Shown here: piece by piece, positions 9,311 through 16,526 of the stretch
Position numbering within the stretch: position 1 is the stretch's first letter
Layout of the letters: the number at the start of each line of letters is the position of its first letter
Assembly (NCBI RefSeq): GCF_023498005.1
Contig: NZ_CP097289.1
Coordinates: 8,370,001 to 8,434,000, forward strand
Length of the DNA stretch: 64,000 bases
Direction of reading: 5' to 3'
From: Streptomyces durmitorensis
Lineage (GTDB): Bacteria > Actinomycetota > Actinomycetes > Streptomycetales > Streptomycetaceae
The notes under the pieces: model-generated
The model's database searches: none
Told to the model about the DNA's origin: nothing
Seen by the model: only the letters and a program-made list of their open reading frames with translations
Program-made: the position numbers and the translations under genes

Positions 9311-10279
9311 TCAGTCCCCTTCCGGGACGGGGAAGCGCTGGAGCTCGCCGGGCAGGCGCGAGCCGAGCGGCGACATCCCGCCGTCCGCTCCGTGCCGGGC
9401 GAGCAGGTCGAGGGCGAGACGACCGCGGCGGACCCGCTCACGGGCGGTGGCCAGGGTGTGGTCGCGCAGGTGGGCACCGTAGGGGTAGATGCCGGGGGAC
9501 TTACTCAGGCCGAACTTGAGGTAGAGCGGGGCGCCGCGCCGGATCAGCTCGGCCGCCTCGTACATCCGGACGTAGCCGCCGAGGTCGTCGGGCGCCTCGA
9601 CGTACAGGTCCATCGGGGCGCGGCTCGCCCGGCGGATCTCCGTGAGGTGGTCCAGGGTGAGGTCGGAGGGGATGTTGAGGGAGTCGGCGCCGAGCCGTTC
9701 GTAGACCGCGTACGAGGCCGGGTTGACCGGGCCGATCAGGGCCGACACCTTGAACGTGGTGTCGGCGGGCAGCACACCGGCCACCCGCAGCCGGTGCAGT
9801 GTCCACAGCACACCCTCGTCGGCGACGAGCAGGCAGCGCACCCCCAGCTCGGTGGCGCGCACGGCGTCCTCGACGCATCCGGCGAGCGCGTCGTGGCCGC
9901 GCGAGCGAAGGCCGCCGCCGCCGGAGTCGGTGCGGGTCGCGGCGCCGATGTCCCAGGTGCCGCGCGGCCCGGTGAACAGGCAGAGCTCGATGTCCCGTTC
10001 GGCACAGGCATCCACCATCTCGGTGATCTCGTCGTCGGAGAGCATCCAGATTCCGCTGCCCTGGCTGATCCGGTGGATCGGTACGTCGAGCCGCGAGCTC
10101 TCCTTGAGGACGACGGCCAGCGCTTCGGGGCCCTCCACGGAGGGGATCTCGGTGCGCCAGGTGCCACCGTCGGGGAACGCGTGCGGGGACGCGTCGGCCG
10201 GGTCGATGGCGGGTACGGGGTGCCCGATGCGGGCGAGGGCGTCGACGCCGGGACGGCGGGGTGCTGACGGGCTGGTCAC
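9311..10279 (-). CDS. Uncharacterised protein, possibly U32-peptidase-like TIM barrel
   Basis: No firm family assignment can be made. The GTG start at 10279 was chosen because it follows a GGGAG element and because upstream codons read as low-complexity Arg/Ser-rich shadow sequence. The resulting 322-residue protein has alternating strand/helix segments (RCLLVADEGVLWTLHRL, FKVSALIGPVNPASYAVYERLGADSLNIPSDLTLDHL) reminiscent of the U32 peptidase-like barrel, in which conserved residues bind small organic substrates rather than acting as classical proteases. No signal peptide is seen. It sits between the dehydrogenase and the sugar-binding protein of the importer, 3 bases from the latter, and has its own upstream operator-like motif, so a role in the same sugar-acid pathway is likely. 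Confidence 0.55.
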   Translation of the reverse strand: MTSPSAPRRPGVDALARIGHPVPAIDPADASPHAFPDGGTWRTEIPSVEGPEALAVVLKESSRLDVPIHRISQGSGIWMLSDDEITEMVDACAERDIELCLFTGPRGTWDIGAATRTDSGGGGLRSRGHDALAGCVEDAVRATELGVRCLLVADEGVLWTLHRLRVAGVLPADTTFKVSALIGPVNPASYAVYERLGADSLNIPSDLTLDHLTEIRRASRAPMDLYVEAPDDLGGYVRMYEAAELIRRGAPLYLKFGLSKSPGIYPYGAHLRDHTLATARERVRRGRLALDLLARHGADGGMSPLGSRLPGELQRFPVPEGD

Positions 10280-10308
10280 GGGACTCCCATACGCAGTGAA
10301 TTCTGCTG

Positions 10309-10330
10309 TGTTCGATATTTCGTACGTTGG
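10309..10330. promoter_or_regulatory. Candidate IclR operator upstream of the importer sub-operon
   Basis: TGTTCGATATTTCGTACG here closely matches TGTTCGGTATTTCGTCACACG at 12580, next to the start of the dehydratase gene. The core CGATATTTCG is palindromic at 8 of 10 positions. It lies in the 97-base gap before the U32-like gene, where an internal promoter would be expected. Confidence 0.5.
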
Positions 10331-10376
10331 TCGGTTCAAGGAGCGCATACCGATACGGCCACGACTCCCCGGTGGG

Positions 10377-11405
10377 TCAGGGGCGCAGGAGCACCTTCCC
10401 GGTCTTCGGGTCACCGCCGCCGACCAGCGCGACGGCCTCGCCGAACCGCTCAAGCGGGAACTCGTGCGTGATGAGCGGGGCCGGGCCGAGCAGACCGAGC
10501 CCGAACGCCCGCACCGCGTCCGACCAGGCGGAGGACGGAGCACCGAAGACACTGCGCACCTCCAGCTGGCTCAGCGAGAGATGCACCGGATCGATGCCGA
10601 CGGCGCCGGGCGTGAACATGCCGGTAAGCACCACCCGGCCGCCCCTGCGCGCGAGCAGGCACGAGGAGGCGGCCGTGGTCGGCGCGCCCGCGGTCTCCAC
10701 GACCAGGTCGAAACGACCGTGGTACGCCTCCGATTCGGCGGGCGTCAGACTCTCGCTCGCCCCGAAGTCCAGTGCCTGCCTGCCACGTTCGGCCCGCGGG
10801 TCGATCACCACGAGCTCGCCGGGCGACGAGGCGGCGAGGAGCTGCACCGCGAGCATCCCGAGGGTGCCCGCGCCGACCACCGCGATCCGCTCGCCGGGCC
10901 TCGGCCGCCCTGTCCGCACCGCGCCGGCGATCACCGCGGCGGGTTCGAGCAGGGCGGCGGCCGCCAGGTCCGCGTCCGGATGCAGGAGGTGCAACAGGCG
11001 GGCGGGTACGGCCACATGGTCGGCGAAGGCACCGGGCTCGGTGAACCCGGTCTCCGCGTACCCGCCGCCGCACAGGCTCGTCTCCCCGCACCGGCACCGC
11101 TCGCAGGTGCCGCAGGCCCGGAACCCCTCGGCGACCGTCTTCTGTCCGACGAGCGCCGGGTCGACGCCCTCGCCGACCGCCTCGACGGTGCCGGACCACT
11201 CGTGCCCGGGGATCACGGGATAGCGCACATAGGCGGCGTCCCGGTGACCGTCGTAGACCTCGCGGTCGCTCATGCAGATCCCGGCGGCGGCCACCCTGAC
11301 CAGGACCTCACCGGGTCCGGGCTCGGGCGGCGCACCGACCGTGAGCCGGTGCGAGCCCGGCCGGTCGACGACGATCGCGCGTGAGTCGCCGCTCACTTCG
11401 CTCAC
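10377..11405 (-). CDS. Zinc-dependent MDR-family alcohol/polyol dehydrogenase
   Basis: A 342-residue medium-chain dehydrogenase/reductase expected to oxidise a sugar, polyol or sugar acid with NAD(P). Catalytic-zinc ligands are seen in GICMSD (Cys) and PGHEWSG (His-Glu); the structural zinc is held by the ACGTCERCRCGETSLC cluster. The nucleotide-binding Rossmann motif is VVGAGTLGMLAVQL. The GTG start at 11405 was chosen because it overlaps the TGA of the upstream dehydratase gene (GTGA), leaving a normal N-terminus (VSEVSGDSRAIVVDRPG). Coupling to a sugar-acid dehydratase suggests a pathway in which a sugar or its acid is oxidised and dehydrated. Alternative substrates such as threonine or sorbitol cannot be excluded. 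Confidence 0.85.
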   Translation of the reverse strand: MSEVSGDSRAIVVDRPGSHRLTVGAPPEPGPGEVLVRVAAAGICMSDREVYDGHRDAAYVRYPVIPGHEWSGTVEAVGEGVDPALVGQKTVAEGFRACGTCERCRCGETSLCGGGYAETGFTEPGAFADHVAVPARLLHLLHPDADLAAAALLEPAAVIAGAVRTGRPRPGERIAVVGAGTLGMLAVQLLAASSPGELVVIDPRAERGRQALDFGASESLTPAESEAYHGRFDLVVETAGAPTTAASSCLLARRGGRVVLTGMFTPGAVGIDPVHLSLSQLEVRSVFGAPSSAWSDAVRAFGLGLLGPAPLITHEFPLERFGEAVALVGGGDPKTGKVLLRP

Positions 11406-12562
11406 TTCCCGGCCGTCTTGGGGGCGCGCTTCTCCCAGCCCTCGGCCCACAGGTCGAACCGCGCCTGCTGCTGCGGGAACTCGGCCGCCGCGTCCGTGTC
11501 GAGCTCGACGCCGAGGCCCGGCTCGTGCGACACCTCGAAGTAGCCGTCGACCACCTGGGGCGCGCCCTTGACCACCTTCTTGATCTCCGCGTCCGCGAAG
11601 TCGTTGAAGTGCTCAAGGATCTTGAAATTGGGGGTGCAGGCGGCGAGTTGGAGCGAGGCCGCGGTGAGCACGGAGCCGCCGACGTTGTGCGGCGCGATCA
11701 GCGTGTAGTGCGTCTCCGCCGTCGCGGCCAGCTTGCGGGTCTCCAGGATGCCGCCGATGTGGCCGAGGTCCGGCTGGATGATGTCGGCGGCCTGGGACTC
11801 GAAGAGCTCGCGGAACTCGATCCGGTCATGGATGCGCTCGCCGGTGGCGATCGGCATGTCCACCTTGGCGGCGACCTTCTCCAGCGCCTTGAGGTTCTCC
11901 GGCGGCACCGGCTCCTCCAGCCAGGCCGGCCGGAACGGCGCCATGTCCTTCGCCAGACGCACGGCCGTGGACGGGCTGAACCGCCCGTGCATCTCCAGCA
12001 TCAGCTCGGCGTCCGGGCCGATCGCGTCCCGCACCGCCTCGATCAGCGAGACCGCGTAGGACGTGCCCGCCTGGTCGAGCTCGAAGTGCCCGGTCCCGAA
12101 CGGGTCGATCTTCAGGGCGCGGTAGCCCCGCTCGACCACGGCCCGAGCGGCCTTGTGGTACGCCTCCGGGGTGCGCTCGGTGGTGTACCAGCCGTTGGCG
12201 TACGCCTTGACCTTGTCGGTCACCTTCCCGCCGAGCAGCTGCCAGACCGGCACGCCCAGGGCCTTGCCCTTGATGTCCCAGCAGGCCATCTCCACGCAGG
12301 CGATGCCCGACATGACGATCTCGCCTGCCCGGCCGTAGTCGCCGTACTTCATCTTCCGCACGAGGTCCTCGACCGCGAACGGGTCGGACCCCACGATGTG
12401 GTTGGCCGCCGCCTCCTGGAGGTAGCCGAGCAGCGCGTCGGTGCGGCCGAGCATGCGGGTCTCGCCGACTCCGGTGAGGCCTTCGTCGGTATGGACCTGG
12501 ACGTAGGTGAGATTGCGCCACGGCGTCCCCACCACGTGCGTGCTGATTCCCGTAATACGCAA
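11402..12562 (-). CDS. Enolase-superfamily (mandelate racemase type) sugar-acid dehydratase
   Basis: The 386-residue protein has the N-terminal capping domain (VQVHTDEGLTGVGETRMLG) and a C-terminal barrel with the enolase-superfamily residues: the Lys-containing ALKIDPFG, LMLEMHGRFSP, the metal ligands in WLEEPVPPEN and ATGERIHDR, and IAPHNVGG near the end. The MHGRFSP block is typical of acid-sugar dehydratases such as galactonate or related dehydratases, which turn aldonic or aldaric acids into 2-keto-3-deoxy acids. The start is a TTG at 12562, preceded at good distance by AAGGGG; the reading frame extends upstream but without a plausible start. It is the first gene of the minus-strand cluster and faces the IclR gene across a regulatory gap. 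Confidence 0.85.
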   Translation of the reverse strand: MRITGISTHVVGTPWRNLTYVQVHTDEGLTGVGETRMLGRTDALLGYLQEAAANHIVGSDPFAVEDLVRKMKYGDYGRAGEIVMSGIACVEMACWDIKGKALGVPVWQLLGGKVTDKVKAYANGWYTTERTPEAYHKAARAVVERGYRALKIDPFGTGHFELDQAGTSYAVSLIEAVRDAIGPDAELMLEMHGRFSPSTAVRLAKDMAPFRPAWLEEPVPPENLKALEKVAAKVDMPIATGERIHDRIEFRELFESQAADIIQPDLGHIGGILETRKLAATAETHYTLIAPHNVGGSVLTAASLQLAACTPNFKILEHFNDFADAEIKKVVKGAPQVVDGYFEVSHEPGLGVELDTDAAAEFPQQQARFDLWAEGWEKRAPKTAGK

Positions 12563-12579
12563 GGCAGTTGCCCCTTGGT

Positions 12580-12613
12580 TGTTCGGTATTTCGTCACACG
12601 TTCGAAATGTTGG
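12580..12613. promoter_or_regulatory. Candidate IclR operator in the divergent gap
   Basis: TGTTCGGTATTTCGTCACACG followed by TTCGAAATGTTGG forms a near-palindromic element between the dehydratase and the IclR gene. Its first half recurs at 10309. Position close to the dehydratase start suits repression or substrate-dependent activation. Confidence 0.5.
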
Positions 12614-12794
12614 CGTGACCGTATTCACGCAGGCGGCAGGGTGTCAATGGGTCGCGCGAAACGGTCTTGGACCCACGGGTGCCCCTCAGGCCGTTGCGCG
12701 CCGAACCTCGCTGTGTCTAGCCTGTGTTCGTCATATCGATCGTTGACCGAAGTTTCGGACGAGACTTTCGGACGCACGGGGTGGGAGGCCGACC

Positions 12795-13565
12795 ATGGGA
12801 CGACTCGTTCCCGCGGTGACCAGGGCGCTGGACATACTGGAGCTGTTCCTGGAGGGCGACGGGACACTGTCCGCCCCCGAGGTCACCCGCAGACTCCAAC
12901 TGCCGCGCACCACCGTGCACGAACTGCTCACCACCCTCGCCGCCCGTTCGTACCTTGTCCAGATCCCGGACCAGACGGGCCGCTACCGCCTCGGTGTCCG
13001 CGCCTACCAGCTCGGCAGCCGGTACGCGGAACAGCTCGACCTGGCCGCCGAGGGCCAGCAGGTGGCCCGCGAGGTCGCGGAGACCTGCGACGAGACCGTC
13101 CACGTGGCGGTCCTTGAGGACACGGACGTCATCTACATCGCCAAGGTGGACTCCACGCACGCGGTGCGCATGGTCTCCGCCGCGGGCCGCAAACTGCCCG
13201 CGCACTGCACGTCGGTGGGCAAGATGCTGCTCGCCTCGCTGCCCCCGGCCGAGCTGGAGACACGCCTCGCGGGACGGGACCTTGTGGCGATGACCCAGAA
13301 CAGCATCACGGAGCCGGACGCACTGCTGGCAGCGCTCGCCGAGGTCCGCGAGCGCGGGGTCGCGGCCGAACACCGCGAGTCCAACCCGGACGTGAGCTGC
13401 GTGGCGGCACCGGTCCGCGACAGCGCGGGCCACGTCGTCGCGGCGCTGTCCATCTCCGTGCCGATGATCCGCTGGAGCGAGCAGCGCGAGGACGAACTGG
13501 CCGAGCTGGCGGCCAAGGGCGCGGGCGACCTCTCGGAGCGCCTGGGCCACCGGGGCGGACGCTAG
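12795..13565 (+). CDS. IclR-family transcriptional regulator
   Basis: This 256-residue protein has an N-terminal winged helix (PAVTRALDILELFLEGDGTLSAPEV through LPRTTVHELLTTLAARSYLVQ, residues 5-60) followed by the GAF-like IclR effector domain (DETVHVAVLEDTDVIYIAKVDS, LPAHCTSVGKMLLASL, ESNPDVSCVAAPVRD). A GGAGG ribosome site precedes the ATG. IclR proteins bind sugar acids or aromatic acids through the C-terminal domain. It is divergent from the dehydratase/dehydrogenase/importer cluster, and two copies of a shared motif lie at the likely promoters of that cluster, so it is the probable local regulator. The inducer is presumably an intermediate such as a 2-keto-3-deoxy acid, which is inference. 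Confidence 0.93.
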   Translation: MGRLVPAVTRALDILELFLEGDGTLSAPEVTRRLQLPRTTVHELLTTLAARSYLVQIPDQTGRYRLGVRAYQLGSRYAEQLDLAAEGQQVAREVAETCDETVHVAVLEDTDVIYIAKVDSTHAVRMVSAAGRKLPAHCTSVGKMLLASLPPAELETRLAGRDLVAMTQNSITEPDALLAALAEVRERGVAAEHRESNPDVSCVAAPVRDSAGHVVAALSISVPMIRWSEQREDELAELAAKGAGDLSERLGHRGGR

Positions 13566-13566
13566 A

Positions 13567-13617
13567 TCTTCGACTCGGGGCCGGTCTTCTTCGACTCCGG
13601 GTTAGTTCTTCGACTCC
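13567..13617. repeat. Three copies of TTCTTCGACTCC-like repeat at the ogt 3' end
   Basis: Nearly identical elements at 13567-13576 (TCTTCGACTC), 13587-13598 and 13606-13617 (TTCTTCGACTCC), spaced about 20 bases. The third encodes the last codons of ogt; the others lie just outside it, as if the gene end was duplicated in tandem. Confidence 0.6.
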
Positions 13618-14120
13618 AGGTCCAGGAGCAGCTGCTTGGCCTCCAGGCCGCCCGCGTACCCGGTCAGCGAGCCGTCGGCGCCGAGGACCCGGTGACAGGG
13701 GCGGACGACGAGCAGCGGGTTGCGCCCGATCGCCGTGCCCAGGGCGCGGACCGCGGCGCGCGAGATGCCGAGCTGTTCGGCGAGCTTCCCGTACGAGGTG
13801 GTCGTGCCGTACGGGAGCGTGTCGAGGGCGTGCCAGACCCGCTCCTGGAAGTCGGTGCCGACGCCGCTCACGTACTCGATGTCGAAGTGCCGACGCGTCC
13901 CCTCGAAGTACGAGCGCAACTGCCCGGCGATCACGGCGAAGGCCTCGTCGTCACGCACCCACCCGTCCCGCACGACGGCGCCGCCCTTCTGCCCGGGCAG
14001 GGACAGCGAGGCCAGCGCGGTGCCGCCGTTCGCGGTGGCCGACTCCTCGCCCACCAGCAGCAGCTCGCCCAGCGGGCTGTCGACGGTCGTGTAGACGGCC
14101 TTGGCCATGACCTTGGTCAT
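13602..14120 (-). CDS. ogt: Methylated-DNA-[protein]-cysteine S-methyltransferase
   Basis: This suicide enzyme removes O6-alkyl groups from guanine by transferring them to its own cysteine. The RPCHRVLG active site is present (Cys142), preceded by the helix-turn-helix segment YGTTTSYGKLAEQLG that enters the DNA minor groove. The ATG at 14120 was chosen because GGGAG lies 6 bases upstream and because it gives the normal family length (172 residues). The N-terminal domain begins TVDSPLGELLLVG. The gene stands alone between the IclR gene and the GH3 operon and is not obviously related to sugar metabolism. Confidence 0.95.
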   Translation of the reverse strand: MTKVMAKAVYTTVDSPLGELLLVGEESATANGGTALASLSLPGQKGGAVVRDGWVRDDEAFAVIAGQLRSYFEGTRRHFDIEYVSGVGTDFQERVWHALDTLPYGTTTSYGKLAEQLGISRAAVRALGTAIGRNPLLVVRPCHRVLGADGSLTGYAGGLEAKQLLLDLESKN

Positions 14121-14219
14121 CAGTTGCTCCCTAGTGTCCCGAGCTCCCTGGTGTCCCGGTGACGCCCACAAGTCTGCGGTCTTCGCGGGCGCGCGGCTGG
14201 CGGGATTCGGACGTGGCGC

Positions 14220-16526
14220 TCACCCGGGGGCCGCGGCGGGCGTCAGGGTCAGCCGGGCGCAGCGGGTGCGATCCGACGAGGGGCCCGTCTCCAGGAGGAC
14301 CTCGCCCGGCTCCACGGCGTACTCCAGAGCGCGGTCCAGCGAGGCCAGCGTATCCGCATCGACGACGAAGACGACCTCGGCCAGCTCTCCGGGGTCCAGG
14401 TCGATGCGGGCAAAACCGCGCAGCTCACGGACGCGCGGCCAGGAGCTAGAGCCCGCGACCCGGCGCACATAGAGCTGCACGGTCTCCCGCACCGCCCGCG
14501 CACCCGTGTTCGTCACGGCAACCGTGCAGGTGAGCGCCGGATCGCCGACCGGAGCCTGGGTGCGGGAGAGCCGGGGCTCCCCGTACTCGACGGTCGTGTA
14601 CGAGAGACCGTGACCGAAGGCGTACAGCGCGGTGGCGGGCTGGTCCACGTAGCCCCGGTAGCCGTGATCCTTGGCGTTGTAGAACACCGGGAGCTGGGCC
14701 GCCGAGCGCGGCACGGAGACGGGAAGCCGCCCCACGGGCTCCGCGCGCCCGAAGAGCACGTCGGCGACCGCCCGCCCTCCCCACGGCCCCGGATACCAGG
14801 CGCAGAGCACGGCACGGGCCCGCCCGGAAAGCTCCGGCACGGCATGCGGCCGCCCCTGGACGAGGACCACGACGACGGGCGTACCGGTGGCGGCCACGGC
14901 ATCGAGCAGCGCCAACTGCCCGTCCGGAAGCTCCAGTTCGGCGAGGTCGACCCCCTCGCCGCACGTCATGCCCGCCGGGGCGCCGGAAGCCACGACAGCG
15001 GCCCCATTGCTGTCGAAGCGGGTGTCGGCCTCCCGCGCGCTCGACCCGCCGAGCACGAGGACGGCGGTATCGGCACCGGCGGCAAGCGCCACCGCCTCCG
15101 CCACCCCGCCCCGGTCGCCGCCGACCAGATCGCAGCCCCGCGCGTACGCCACCTCGGTGCCCGGCGGCGCCACCGCCCTGATGCCGTCGAGGACGGTGAG
15201 CCCGGTGCCGGGGCGCTGCGGCGCGGTGTAGTCGCCGAGCTGCTGGGGGAGCGCGTCGGCGTTGGGGCCGATGACGGCGATGCGGGAGGGCTCCGCCAGG
15301 GGGAGCGTCGGCCCGTCATGACTCAGCAGGACGACGGACTCGCGGGCCAGGCGTTCACTCAACTCTGGCTGTTGGGAAGTCTGTTGGGCAGCCTCGTCGA
15401 CGTAGGGCCGCTCGAAGAGGCCCAGGCGGAACTTCAGCGTCAGGACGCGGGCGACCGCCGTGTCCAGGGCGTCCTCGGAGACCAGGCCACGCTCCACCGC
15501 CTCGGCGAGCCGCGGGAAGCAGCCGTCCCACAGGCTCAGGTCCGTGCCCGCGTCCAGGGCGAGCGCGCCCGCCGCCACCGGGTCACCGGCGAGGCGCACG
15601 AGCCGGTCGAGGGCGCACCCGTCGGCCATGACCAGACCGGTGAACCCCCAGCGCCCGCGCAGCAGGCCGGTGAGCAGGTCACGGCTGGCCGCGCACGGCA
15701 GGCCGTCGTACTCGTTGTACGCGGCCATGACACCCGCAGCCCCGGCGCGGACCCCGGCCCGCGCCGCCACCAGGTGGATCTCGTGGAGCTCGCGCGGGCC
15801 GAGCTCCGTGGCCGCGCTGTTGCGGCCACCCACCGTCGCGCCCTGCCCGGCGAAGTGCTTGAGCACGACCGCCGCCCGGTCGGGGGCGTAGGCGGCACCG
15901 TCACCCTGCATGCCCCGCACCAGCGCCCGCGTGAAGCGCGCCGCCAGGTACGGGTCCTCGCCGAAGCACTCCTCCGCGCGTCCCCAGCGCGGATCCCGGA
16001 CCAGATCGAGCGCCGACACGAGGGCGACATGGCCGCCCCGGGCGCGCAGTTCGGCCGCCGCGCCCGCCGCGGCGGCCTCGTACAGATCCGGGTCCCAGGT
16101 CGCGCCCACCGCGAGATTCACCGGAAGCACCGTGCCGTCCAGGGCCTGGTGGCCGTGCGGGACCTCCTCGACAAGGAGAACCGGGATGCCGAGCCGGGTG
16201 CTCGACATGACATGCCGCTGCACCGAGTCGGCGACCCGGGCCGCGTCCGCGGCCGTGATGCCGTCCGCGAACGTCACCCCCGACCACGGGTCGGCACGCT
16301 GCAGTCCGTACAGCGCGCCCATCCCGTCGAACGCGGCGACCTCGGCGCGGAAGGCGTCCGTCAGGCGGTGGCCTTCGGGCGTCCGCTCATGGGCATCCCA
16401 GCCGTACATCCGCTGGTTGACCTGGCCCACCTTCTCGGTGAGCGTCATCCGGGAGAGCAGGTCGCGCACCCGGTCGGCGACCGGGGCGCCCGCATCCCGG
16501 TACAGGGGCGCGCTCGCCGCGCTCAT
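14220..16526 (-). CDS. GH3 beta-glycosidase (beta-glucosidase/xylosidase)
   Basis: A 768-residue family 3 glycoside hydrolase without a signal peptide, so expected in the cytoplasm, where it would trim imported beta-linked oligosaccharides. Domains in order are a TIM barrel (KVGQVNQRMYGW, DLVRDPRWGRAEECFGEDPYL, VLKHFAGQGA), an alpha/beta sandwich (VVLLSHDGPTLPLAEP onwards) and a C-terminal fibronectin-III-like domain (LTCTVAVTNTGARAVRETVQLYV). The nucleophile is Asp302 in VMADGC; the SDW/SDY form is replaced by ADG, which is also seen in beta-glucosidases of this subgroup. The ATG overlaps the GH5-like gene stop (ATGA). It is the last gene of the operon. Confidence 0.92.
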   Translation of the reverse strand: MSAASAPLYRDAGAPVADRVRDLLSRMTLTEKVGQVNQRMYGWDAHERTPEGHRLTDAFRAEVAAFDGMGALYGLQRADPWSGVTFADGITAADAARVADSVQRHVMSSTRLGIPVLLVEEVPHGHQALDGTVLPVNLAVGATWDPDLYEAAAAGAAAELRARGGHVALVSALDLVRDPRWGRAEECFGEDPYLAARFTRALVRGMQGDGAAYAPDRAAVVLKHFAGQGATVGGRNSAATELGPRELHEIHLVAARAGVRAGAAGVMAAYNEYDGLPCAASRDLLTGLLRGRWGFTGLVMADGCALDRLVRLAGDPVAAGALALDAGTDLSLWDGCFPRLAEAVERGLVSEDALDTAVARVLTLKFRLGLFERPYVDEAAQQTSQQPELSERLARESVVLLSHDGPTLPLAEPSRIAVIGPNADALPQQLGDYTAPQRPGTGLTVLDGIRAVAPPGTEVAYARGCDLVGGDRGGVAEAVALAAGADTAVLVLGGSSAREADTRFDSNGAAVVASGAPAGMTCGEGVDLAELELPDGQLALLDAVAATGTPVVVVLVQGRPHAVPELSGRARAVLCAWYPGPWGGRAVADVLFGRAEPVGRLPVSVPRSAAQLPVFYNAKDHGYRGYVDQPATALYAFGHGLSYTTVEYGEPRLSRTQAPVGDPALTCTVAVTNTGARAVRETVQLYVRRVAGSSSWPRVRELRGFARIDLDPGELAEVVFVVDADTLASLDRALEYAVEPGEVLLETGPSSDRTRCARLTLTPAAAPG

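Noticed and set aside
10280..10552. N-terminal extension of the U32-like protein to 10552
   Set aside because: The extra residues are Arg/Ser/Pro-rich, antiparallel shadow of the dehydrogenase gene end; the GTG at 10279 has a ribosome site.
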